Shown piece after piece: positions 23,662-30,319 of a stretch of DNA of 30,848 bases. Under the pieces are notes generated by a model. The model did not search any database and had not been told where the DNA came from. It was given only the letters and a program-made list of their open reading frames with translations. The translations under genes were made by a program, and so were the position numbers. Source of the DNA: DTFZ01 sp050260375. GTDB lineage: Bacteria > Bacillota > Clostridia > Christensenellales > SZUA-584. Position 1 is the first letter of the stretch. Each line of letters begins with the position of its first letter. The DNA is taken from NCBI GenBank assembly GCA_050260375.1, contig JBLNCA010000052.1, forward strand, positions 1-30,848. Direction: 5' to 3'.

Positions 23662-24303
23662 TTATTTGTGAGGCTGTCCGTACGTCTTGTGTGTTTCCAC
23701 CGCGTCCTGTATCTGTTCCTCCGTCATCAGCGCCGGCTCTCCGGCCGCCTTTGCGGCGAGATACGTCTTTGCCGCTTCTTCCATGTATACTGCGGCGTAC
23801 AGCGCTTCTTTCAAGTCTTTTCCCACCGTTATTGCTCCGTGATGCTTCAATATCACAGCGCGCTTGCCGCCGATGTATTTCACCGTCTGTATTCCCATAT
23901 CCACGCTGGCCGCCGAGCAGTAAGGCGCGACGTTAACGGCCCCAAGCGTAACGTTGGCAAGCGTTGTAACCGCCACCGGCAGCACGTCTCCCAAAAGCCC
24001 TGCCGCGGTAGCGTACGGCTGATGGGTATGGATTATCGCGTTCACCTCCGGCATGCGCTCGTATATATACAGCAGCGCCGCCGTGTCGACGGATGCGCGC
24101 AGCGTGCCTTCTACGCGATTTCCCTTTATATCCAATACCACTATGTCTTCGGGTTTCATCGTTTCATAGCTCATGCCCGACGGCGTCACGAGTATATGCT
24201 CGCCAAGCCGCATACTGACGTTGCCGCCCGAAAGGCTGACAAGCCCGCTTCTTTTAATCTCCAGCGCGGTATCAATGACCATCTGTTTCTCTTTTTCGTA
24301 CAT
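23662..24303 (-). CDS. Class II aldolase/epimerase (FucA/AraD family)
   Basis: The 213-aa zinc enzyme belongs to the L-fuculose-phosphate aldolase / L-ribulose-5-phosphate 4-epimerase family. Seen are SLSGGNVSMRLGEHILVTPSG (quoted from residue 23; phosphate and substrate loops), zinc ligands His92 and His94 (IIHTHQPY) and His155 (KHHGAITVG). The usual acid/base Glu73 of FucA is Asp73 here (RASVDTAALLY), closer to the SSDTPTH motif of AraD-type epimerases. It may cleave a ketose phosphate to an aldehyde plus dihydroxyacetone phosphate, or epimerise a pentulose phosphate. The ATG at 24303 has a GGGGGC leader. It is the first gene of unit 2, behind its own promoter. Confidence 0.88.
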   Translation of the reverse strand: MYEKEKQMVIDTALEIKRSGLVSLSGGNVSMRLGEHILVTPSGMSYETMKPEDIVVLDIKGNRVEGTLRASVDTAALLYIYERMPEVNAIIHTHQPYATAAGLLGDVLPVAVTTLANVTLGAVNVAPYCSAASVDMGIQTVKYIGGKRAVILKHHGAITVGKDLKEALYAAVYMEEAAKTYLAAKAAGEPALMTEEQIQDAVETHKTYGQPHK

Positions 24304-24327
24304 GGTAAGCCCCCAATGAAAATTTGG

Positions 24328-24386
24328 TTTAACATTTGATATAACATTTGTTATGATTACAATAACATATGTGATTACATTTGTCA
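24328..24386 (-). promoter_or_regulatory. Cluster of AACATTTG-type operator candidates
   Basis: Between the two BMC units lie four similar words on the plus strand: TTAACATTTGATAT (24330-24343), the palindrome ATAACATTTGTTAT (24341-24354), ATAACATATGTGAT (24362-24375) and TGATTACATTTGTCA (24372-24386). They overlap and flank the promoter elements, as expected for repressor sites. Their core matches the ACATTTGT core of the candidate SorC sites at 29059 and 30190. Confidence 0.5.
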
Positions 24387-24387
24387 A
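24359..24387 (-). promoter_or_regulatory. Promoter of BMC unit 2
   Basis: Minus-strand TTGACA (24387-24382), a 17-bp spacer and TATTGT (24364-24359), 56 bases before the aldolase start codon. The -35 box is perfect and the -10 box matches four of six bases. Confidence 0.6.
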
Positions 24388-24401
24388 CGCGACTTTGGCA
24401 A

Positions 24402-25523
24402 CTATACATAAGCCCAGGTTTTCGTGCTGTCCGACTCATACACGGCTGTCATAACACGCTGTATGTAAGCGCCGTCGAAAAGGTCAGGCACGCAAGGTTT
24501 CCCCTGATATACGCAATCCAAAAAGCTGTAAAGGCTGTGCACATGTGCCCTCAGCCACCCTCCCGGCAGCTTGGGCGACGGGAAGCTCCCGCCGGGCTCT
24601 TCATATCTCTGCACCGCTTCAATCTTTATAAATCCTTTATATCCGCCGAGTCCCGCGTCGGGGGCGGTGTTGTCGTAAAACCATACCCAATTTGGATCCA
24701 TCAGATTGAACTTGACCGCGCCCAGTTCGCCGAATATCTCTACGGAAAACTCGTCGTTGCTTCCGGTCGCTATCTTTGAAACGTGTATCGTGCCTTTGGC
24801 TCCGTTTTTCATCTCCGCTATTATATACGCGGCGTCCTCGACGTAGGCGCTGCAATCGCCCTTATCATCCGGCTTTGCCGGGTAAGCGTACTGCATGCTT
24901 GCGCAGACGCTTTTATATTCGCCTATAAGGTAATAGAGCATATCCAGCACGTGCGAGCCCATATCGACGAGCGTGCCGCCGCATGCGTACTGCCTGTCGA
25001 ACTTCCACCCGCGTCCGCCGCCTATATTGCTCGGATGGACGTATGACGCGTTAAAGCTCAGTATCCTTCCCAGCCGCCCCTCTTCTATTATCCGCCGGGC
25101 TCGCATAACAGCCGCGAAGAAGCGGTTGTGGAACACTATCTGGTGGCGTATATCCCTGCCCTTAACTGCCTGCAGTATGCTTTGCGCTTCGTCGTCGTTC
25201 GCCGCGAGAGGCTTTTCGCAGTATATGTGAAGGCCTCTGTTTGCCGCCTTGACAGCCGCCTCGGCGTGCTGGTAATTAGGCAGGCATATGCTTACTGCGT
25301 CGATATCCGCTCTTAGCAGTATGTCGTCCATATCGTCCGTTGCGAATTCAAACCCGTATTCTTCCTTTGCTTTGAGCGCCTTTTCAAGCGTGCGGTTATA
25401 CACGCCCGCAAGCTTTACTTTAAAGGGCAGATCGGCGTAGAAGAACGGCAATGAAGTATAAGCATAGGTATGGACTTTACCTATAAAGCCCATACCCAGC
25501 ACGGCAACTTTTATCTCTTTCAT
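24402..25523 (-). CDS. Gfo/Idh/MocA-type sugar oxidoreductase
   Basis: The 373-aa NAD(P)-dependent dehydrogenase has the Rossmann start KVAVLGMGFIGKVHTYAY (5-22), the family motif CEKPLA (about 116-121) with its active-site lysine, and DMGSHVLDMLYYL with the conserved Asp and His. Members oxidise or reduce a hydroxyl of a sugar, sugar acid or inositol. The C-terminal substrate-binding beta domain is complete. It lies 3 bp after the SDR gene at 25527, so they are surely co-transcribed. It has no encapsulation-type N-terminus, suggesting action in the cytosol upstream of the shell. Its product could feed the aldolases. Confidence 0.88.
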   Translation of the reverse strand: MKEIKVAVLGMGFIGKVHTYAYTSLPFFYADLPFKVKLAGVYNRTLEKALKAKEEYGFEFATDDMDDILLRADIDAVSICLPNYQHAEAAVKAANRGLHIYCEKPLAANDDEAQSILQAVKGRDIRHQIVFHNRFFAAVMRARRIIEEGRLGRILSFNASYVHPSNIGGGRGWKFDRQYACGGTLVDMGSHVLDMLYYLIGEYKSVCASMQYAYPAKPDDKGDCSAYVEDAAYIIAEMKNGAKGTIHVSKIATGSNDEFSVEIFGELGAVKFNLMDPNWVWFYDNTAPDAGLGGYKGFIKIEAVQRYEEPGGSFPSPKLPGGWLRAHVHSLYSFLDCVYQGKPCVPDLFDGAYIQRVMTAVYESDSTKTWAYV

Positions 25524-25526
25524 ATT

Positions 25527-26291
25527 CTATATAAGCATTCCGCCGGTAACGTCCACGCACGTTCCGTTTATGAAGTCGGCCTTATTGGACGCGAGAAACG
25601 CTACGGTGTATCCCACTTCCTGCGCGGTCGATATCCGCCCCGTAGGTATGCGTTCGACATACGACGCCAGAATCTCCGGCTTTGAAAGCTTATCTTCGTT
25701 TATCGGCGTCCTTACCATTCCCGGAATGACGCCGTTTACAACTATGCCGTATTGCGAGAACTCCCTCGCGAGCGCCTTGGTGAGCAGCACCAGCCCGCCT
25801 TTTGCCGATACGTAATGCGCGTGCTCTCCCGTATTTACCGCGAACGCCGATTTGGACGTTATGTTTACTACCCTGCCTCTTATTCCAGCCTTTTTGTAGT
25901 AGACGCACGCTCTCTTGCTCAGCAGGAACGGCCCGGTGAGATTCACTTCTATTACCTTTCTCCATTCGTCGTCCGGCATAACCTCTATAGCCGTCGTGGG
26001 CCATATGCCCGCATTGTTTACCACTACGTCGAGATGCCCGTACTTTTCCACTGCCTTTTCAAGCATTTTATCTATGTCTTCCGCCTTTGTGACGTCGCCG
26101 TACATCGCGGTATGCTTGCCGCCGTAACGCTCTCCCAGCGAGTCGACGAACTTGAGAACGTTCGCTTCGTCAATGATATAATTGACTATTACGTTTGCGC
26201 CTTCCTGCGCGAACACTTCGCATATGCCGGCGCCGAGGCCCGATCCGCCTCCCGTGACAATCACGGTCTTCCCTTTCAAACCAAGATCCAT
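25527..26291 (-). CDS. Short-chain dehydrogenase/reductase (second in locus)
   Basis: The 254-aa classical SDR has TGGGSGLGAGI (13-23) for cofactor, NNAG (92-95), and the catalytic Ser146, Tyr160 and Lys164 (YVSAKGG). It resembles FabG/glucose-1-dehydrogenase-like enzymes that act on sugars and polyols. Asn37 rather than Asp follows the second strand (VIVNYI), compatible with NADP(H) as well as NAD(H). The ATG at 26291 is preceded by AAAGGAGGG. It lies between a shell hexamer gene and the Gfo/Idh/MocA gene in unit 1. Confidence 0.9.
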   Translation of the reverse strand: MDLGLKGKTVIVTGGGSGLGAGICEVFAQEGANVIVNYIIDEANVLKFVDSLGERYGGKHTAMYGDVTKAEDIDKMLEKAVEKYGHLDVVVNNAGIWPTTAIEVMPDDEWRKVIEVNLTGPFLLSKRACVYYKKAGIRGRVVNITSKSAFAVNTGEHAHYVSAKGGLVLLTKALAREFSQYGIVVNGVIPGMVRTPINEDKLSKPEILASYVERIPTGRISTAQEVGYTVAFLASNKADFINGTCVDVTGGMLI

Positions 26292-26326
26292 GTTATGCCC
26301 TCCTTTTATGCGAGATTTCAGCCTAT

Positions 26327-26605
26327 TTACTTATTCTCGGGGAGAATCTTCTCCACGTCCTGATGAGGCCGCGGTATTACGTGCACCGATACGAGCTCGC
26401 CTACGCGCTTTGCGGCAGCCGCGCCGGCGTCCACGCTCGCCTTCACCGCTCCCACGTCGCCTCTTACCATTACGGTCACAAGCCCCGATCCTATCTTTTC
26501 TTTTCCGACCAGCGTAACGTTGGCCGCTTTCACCATAGCGTCGGCCGCTTCTATAGCTCCTACGAGACCTTTAGTCTCCACCATTCCCAATGCCTGTTTA
26601 TCCAT
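26327..26605 (-). CDS. BMC-H hexameric shell protein, first copy
   Basis: The 92-aa PduA-type facet protein shares nearly its whole core with the copies at 17822 and 18389. Its pore motif is KIGSGL. Its distinctive residues are Val33, Val in GELVSVH where the others have Tyr, and the end PHQDVEKILPENK. It is the only shell gene in unit 1, 14 bp after the first deoC, and could be expressed separately from the main shell block. Confidence 0.95.
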   Translation of the reverse strand: MDKQALGMVETKGLVGAIEAADAMVKAANVTLVGKEKIGSGLVTVMVRGDVGAVKASVDAGAAAAKRVGELVSVHVIPRPHQDVEKILPENK

Positions 26606-26619
26606 ATTGCTTCACTCCC

Positions 26620-27447
26620 TTAATATTCGTTTCTGCTTATCGTCACGTTGCCGCTCGGGCAGACGGCTCTGCACTTTCCGCAGTTCGTGCAGCCGGAATC
26701 CCCGTCGCCCATGACTATCTTTATGCCTTTGCTCGTTCCCATTCTCACCGCTCCGGCAGCAAGCATCGCGTCGCATATCTTGCGGTCGTTGATGCCGGTG
26801 GAGGCCTTTACCATCATGCTGTCGCCCACCGTGCGCTTCATCAGCCGCACGTCTTCCACTGTCGCGCCGCCCGAGCCGAAGCCCGTCGACGTCTTTACAA
26901 AGTCGGCTCCCGCCTGCTTTGCCAGTTCGCACGCGCGCACCTTTTCTTCGTCCGTCAGCAGGCAGGTTTCAATTATCACCTTAACAAGAGCTTTCGGGTG
27001 CGCGGCGTCGACGACGCCCTTTATGTCGGCGTAAACAAGGTCGTAATCCTTGTCCTTGAGCGCTCCTATGTTTATTACCATATCCACTTCTTCCGCGCCG
27101 TTCTTTACTGCCTCCATTGCTTCTACCGCCTTTACAAACGGAGTGTTCGCGCCCAGCGGGAAGCCTATTACGCAGCACGTTTTAACGCCCGAACCTGCCA
27201 GCTCATTTGCGACATACTTCACATGCGTCGGGTTTACGCAGACGCTCGCGAACTTCCATTCCTTAGCCTCGTCGCAAAACCTTTTTACGGTGCTTCTTAC
27301 CGTGTCCGGCTTTAATACCGTATGGTCCATATACTTGGCGTATGAGGGATCAAAGCCCGACCCTTTTTTATCCGCCGTTGCCGGACCGCCCTGCACTTCT
27401 TTGAGTACTTCGCTGGTTATTTCCCTCACTATCTTTTCAATATCCAT
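26620..27447 (-). CDS. deoC: Deoxyribose-phosphate aldolase with N-terminal targeting helix and C-terminal 4Fe-4S motif
   Basis: The 275-aa protein has three parts. Residues 1-18, MDIEKIVREITSEVLKEV, form an encapsulation-type helix, followed by a Gly/Pro/Lys linker. Residues about 34-246 form a complete DeoC barrel with Asp122 (VDMVIN), Schiff-base Lys185 (FVKTSTGFG) and Lys214 (VKASTGI), and the phosphate loop GTSKGIKIV. Residues 247-275 hold CTNCGKCRAVCP (Cys253, 256, 259, 263), a 4Fe-4S ferredoxin motif not normal for DeoC. The core should cleave 2-deoxyribose 5-phosphate to acetaldehyde and glyceraldehyde 3-phosphate. It sits 14 bp from both neighbours in unit 1. Confidence 0.93.
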   Translation of the reverse strand: MDIEKIVREITSEVLKEVQGGPATADKKGSGFDPSYAKYMDHTVLKPDTVRSTVKRFCDEAKEWKFASVCVNPTHVKYVANELAGSGVKTCCVIGFPLGANTPFVKAVEAMEAVKNGAEEVDMVINIGALKDKDYDLVYADIKGVVDAAHPKALVKVIIETCLLTDEEKVRACELAKQAGADFVKTSTGFGSGGATVEDVRLMKRTVGDSMMVKASTGINDRKICDAMLAAGAVRMGTSKGIKIVMGDGDSGCTNCGKCRAVCPSGNVTISRNEY

Positions 27448-27461
27448 TTTAGGCTCCTTCC

Positions 27462-28250
27462 TTAGTGCATTTCGCGGCCGCCCGTGATGTTAAACGCCTG
27501 CCCCGTGCAATAATCTCCCGAAACGGTCAGGAAAAATACAAACTCCACTACGTCTTTCTTGTCCGTCAGCCTTCCCAAAGGCACCTTCGCCGTAAACTTC
27601 TTGATTACCTCTTCGCGAGGGAGCTTCAAGTTTTCTATGTAACCCGCGCTTACGTTGCTCCATACGCCCGTAGCGTCCGTGATGCCGGGACAGACGGAGT
27701 TTATCTTGATGTTGTAAGGAGCGTATTCATAAGCCAGCGCCTGTGTAAGCACTATCACTGCGCCCTTGGCGGCGCTGTACGGCGCCATAAGAGCGGAACC
27801 AGTCTTGCCCGATTTCGACGCGAAGTTTATTATACGGCCTTCCTTGTTCTTCTTCATGCTCTCTATCGCGCCCTGTATGCAGTACGCCGTGCCGTAAACG
27901 TTGACTTTGAACATCCTGTCGAAAACAGCCTCGTCGTTTTCCTCAAACGGCCGCTGGTCCACGACGCCCGCGTTGTTGACGAGCGCGTATATGTCGCCCA
28001 TCTCTTCGGTAATTTTCTTGAAGCAGTCGAGCACCGCCTGCCTGTCGGTGATGTTGAGTATTATGCCTTTGGCAGTATAGCCTTTCTCGCAAAGCCCCGC
28101 CGCCGATTGTTCCACCAGAGGATCGATGTCTATAAGCACAACCTTAGCGCCCTGCTCGGCATATTTCTCCGCAATGGCAAAGCCTATGCTTTTCGCGGCT
28201 CCCGTAACTACGCAAACCTTTCCTTTCAGCCTGTCAGAATATAAGCTCAT
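27462..28250 (-). CDS. Short-chain dehydrogenase/reductase (first in locus)
   Basis: The 262-aa classical SDR has TGAAKSIGFAIA (16-27), Asp41 after the second strand (VVLIDIDP; favours NAD), NNAG (92-95), and catalytic Ser145, Tyr158 and Lys162 (YSAAKGA). It ends GQAFNITGGREMH. It resembles polyol or sorbitol-6-phosphate 2-dehydrogenase-like enzymes. An extra stretch after the catalytic helix (ATGVWSNVSAGYIENLKLPR) probably forms the substrate lid. Start ATG at 28250 with a GGAGG site, 61 bp after the epimerase gene. Confidence 0.9.
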   Translation of the reverse strand: MSLYSDRLKGKVCVVTGAAKSIGFAIAEKYAEQGAKVVLIDIDPLVEQSAAGLCEKGYTAKGIILNITDRQAVLDCFKKITEEMGDIYALVNNAGVVDQRPFEENDEAVFDRMFKVNVYGTAYCIQGAIESMKKNKEGRIINFASKSGKTGSALMAPYSAAKGAVIVLTQALAYEYAPYNIKINSVCPGITDATGVWSNVSAGYIENLKLPREEVIKKFTAKVPLGRLTDKKDVVEFVFFLTVSGDYCTGQAFNITGGREMH

Positions 28251-28311
28251 TTTTATCCTCCATTCTTACTTGAACGTTTATTAAAACGCCGCCCCGGCCG
28301 CATTTAAAGCT

Positions 28312-28962
28312 TTAAGCTTTCCATGACCGTATCATCTGCGCCGTTTTTTTCATGTCCTGCGCTCCGAAAAGCGCCGATCCCATTACCAGCGCCTCAGCCC
28401 CGCTCTGAAGCGCTTTAGCGTACGTCGCCAGGTTTATGCCTCCGTCCACCTGTATCTCGTAGCCGTAGCCGTAGCGCTGCTTGTAATCTTTGAGCGCCTC
28501 GAGCTTTCTGAAAACGCTCTCGATTATGCCCTGCCCGCCGAAACCCACGCAGACCGCCACCTGCAGCACTATATCCGCCTCTTCGATAGCGCACCTTATC
28601 GCCTCTACAGGCGTCTCGGGCGTTATCGCTATGCCCGCAAGTTTGCCCGCGCGCTTTATGTCCCTAAGCAGCCGTACATGGTGAGGGGTGCTTTCCGCAT
28701 GTATCGTAATGGAATCCGCGCCCGCCTCTATAAAGGGGCGTATCATTGTCTCGGGGTTGCTTATCATAAGGTGCGCGTCCTTGCGCATCCGCGTATCGTT
28801 TTTAAGCGCTTCCACCGTGCATAACCCCACCGCTATGTTCGGTACGAAATGGCCGTCCATCACGTCAAGATGCAACAGTTCGCAGCCTGCCTCATACGCT
28901 CTTTCAATGTCTTTTCCAAGGTTCAGGTAATCTGCGGAAAGTATCGATGCGGATAATTTCAT
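28312..28962 (-). CDS. rpe: Ribulose-phosphate 3-epimerase family enzyme
   Basis: The 216-aa TIM barrel interconverts ketose phosphates at C3. The metal ligands are His31 and Asp33 (HLDVMDGHFVPN), His64 (DAHLMISNP) and Asp173 (IQVDGGIN). The second catalytic loop departs from the standard MTVNPGFGGQ: here it reads LQVAVCVGFGGQG (133-145), so substrate range may differ from the housekeeping enzyme. The ATG at 28962 has AAAGGAA about 12 bases upstream; the frame is open further upstream into the promoter but without a start signal. It is the first gene of unit 1. In context it could supply an epimerised sugar phosphate to the aldolases. Confidence 0.85.
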   Translation of the reverse strand: MKLSASILSADYLNLGKDIERAYEAGCELLHLDVMDGHFVPNIAVGLCTVEALKNDTRMRKDAHLMISNPETMIRPFIEAGADSITIHAESTPHHVRLLRDIKRAGKLAGIAITPETPVEAIRCAIEEADIVLQVAVCVGFGGQGIIESVFRKLEALKDYKQRYGYGYEIQVDGGINLATYAKALQSGAEALVMGSALFGAQDMKKTAQMIRSWKA

Positions 28963-29013
28963 GTTACAATATGTTCCTTTACATTTTCCATGACGTTTGT
29001 CAACTACGATTTG

Positions 29014-29042
29014 ATAATAATACGCATACACACTCTTGTCAA
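29014..29042 (-). promoter_or_regulatory. Promoter of BMC unit 1
   Basis: Minus-strand TTGACA (29042-29037), a 17-bp spacer and TATTAT (29019-29014) lie 51 bases before the epimerase start codon. This is a near-consensus sigma-A promoter. Confidence 0.7.
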
Positions 29043-29058
29043 TATGCATACGTAATAT

Positions 29059-29072
29059 TGCACATTTGTTCA
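29059..29072 (-). promoter_or_regulatory. Candidate SorC operator upstream of unit 1
   Basis: TGCACATTTGTTCA is an imperfect palindrome (TGNACA..TGTTCA) and is identical to the 14-mer at 30190-30203. It begins 16 bp upstream of the -35 box, a position more typical of activator binding. Confidence 0.5.
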
Positions 29073-29161
29073 CTTGTTATTTTGCGTATTGCGGAATATT
29101 GGAATATAAAAAAAAGACTGTATGCGGATGGAGTATGATGTACGTCTGAAGCTAAAAAGTA

Positions 29162-30118
29162 TTACCGCGCCATGCCGTAATTGAGCACGCTCAATGCCGC
29201 TTTCTCGTCGGTTATTAAAACGTCGATATACCTGCCTCGCAAGGCTCCCACTATGACGTCCGCTTTTTTCTCTCCCGCCGCGGCGCCTATCACCTTGGGG
29301 ATCCTTCTTAAGTCGTCGAGCGACACGGCTATCATCCTGTCGTTGAGCGACGAGTGGCACAGGTGTCCGTTTATATCTATATAGCTGCCGCAGATATCGC
29401 CTACGGCGCCTTCGCTTATCAGCTTCTCCGAATCCTGCATCGTTATATGGCCCGACCTGAACTGCGCGGAGAGCTCCGGCTTGGTAGACCCGAGCCCTAT
29501 TATAGCGACGTCGGTATTCTTTATCTTTTGAAAGTGGTTTTTGATATGCGGCTCTTCCATCAGAAGATCGCGCAATATCTTGCTCTGCACCATGAATGGC
29601 GCCTGCAGCAGATAGCTGTCGCCTCCCAGCGCCTTTGCCAGGTTCATTGCCATCATGTTGGCGTCCGTATCGCTCGTCTTGTTGTCCGTACCTCCCAATA
29701 GCTGTATGACGTCCGCCTTGATCAAGCTGTTCGGCTTTATGTTCTTGACTATGCTGTGAATCGTAGTGCCCCAGGCTATTCCTATCAGCATGCCCGGCGA
29801 CAGCAGAGACTCTATGTATGACGCCGCGGCTTGCCCTACTTTTTCCTTGTCAGACTCGACGCTGTAGCTTTGCGGCACGACTATCGCGGTATCAATGCCG
29901 TAGGTTTCGACAATTCTTTTTCCCAGCTCCTTGCCGTATGAAGATACGTCGTCTATCTTTATCTGTACTATTCCTTCTTTTATGCATGCCTTAAGCAGCC
30001 GGGAAACGCTGGGCCGTGAGACGTGTATCTTCTTCGATATCTCCTCCTGCGAAAGCCCTTCTATATAATACATCTTTGCAACCTGTATCTTTAAATCGCG
30101 CCTGTCCGTTTCAACCAC
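29162..30118 (-). CDS. SorC/DeoR-family transcriptional regulator
   Basis: The 318-aa regulator has an N-terminal helix-turn-helix (about 11-50, GLSQEEISKKIHVSRPSVSR) and a large C-terminal sugar-phosphate sensing domain of the SorC type, with AIVVPQS, LIGIAWGTTIHSI, QLLGG, LQAPFMVQ, IGLGSTKPE, GAVGDICGSYID and DRMIAVSL. Such proteins bind a phosphorylated sugar and control sugar operons. It starts with GTG at 30118, with AAAGGG very close upstream. It lies immediately upstream of the BMC units on the same strand and is the obvious local regulator. The inducer is probably an intermediate of the pathway. Confidence 0.9.
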   Translation of the reverse strand: MVETDRRDLKIQVAKMYYIEGLSQEEISKKIHVSRPSVSRLLKACIKEGIVQIKIDDVSSYGKELGKRIVETYGIDTAIVVPQSYSVESDKEKVGQAAASYIESLLSPGMLIGIAWGTTIHSIVKNIKPNSLIKADVIQLLGGTDNKTSDTDANMMAMNLAKALGGDSYLLQAPFMVQSKILRDLLMEEPHIKNHFQKIKNTDVAIIGLGSTKPELSAQFRSGHITMQDSEKLISEGAVGDICGSYIDINGHLCHSSLNDRMIAVSLDDLRRIPKVIGAAAGEKKADVIVGALRGRYIDVLITDEKAALSVLNYGMAR

Positions 30119-30189
30119 CGCCCTTTTGCTTAATGATACTACAGCGCGCCGCGGTGTTCAAGCATATTATTTCATGTTTTTTATATTGA

Positions 30190-30203
30190 TGCACATTTGT
30201 TCA
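30190..30203 (-). promoter_or_regulatory. Candidate SorC operator upstream of the regulator gene
   Basis: TGCACATTTGTTCA, an exact copy of the site at 29059-29072, lies 72 bp before the regulator's start codon. This fits autoregulation. Confidence 0.5.
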
Positions 30204-30319
30204 GCACTTCTTCACACGCAAATGATTCACCCTTTCAAGGGGTGGTTTTTCTTGAACCCTATCCGACTATTGCCAGGCAGCCTCTCGGCATATTGCGGTT
30301 CGGCTAACCGTACGGAGAG

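Noticed and set aside
16781..30118. Propanediol, ethanolamine or glycyl-radical type microcompartment
   Set aside because: No diol dehydratase, ethanolamine ammonia-lyase, glycyl-radical enzyme or activase is encoded; Pdu-like names here refer only to shared family members.
30228..30250. Terminator CACCC...GGGTG followed by a T-run on the plus strand
   Set aside because: The stem is short and imperfect, and no plus-strand gene lies upstream to be terminated.
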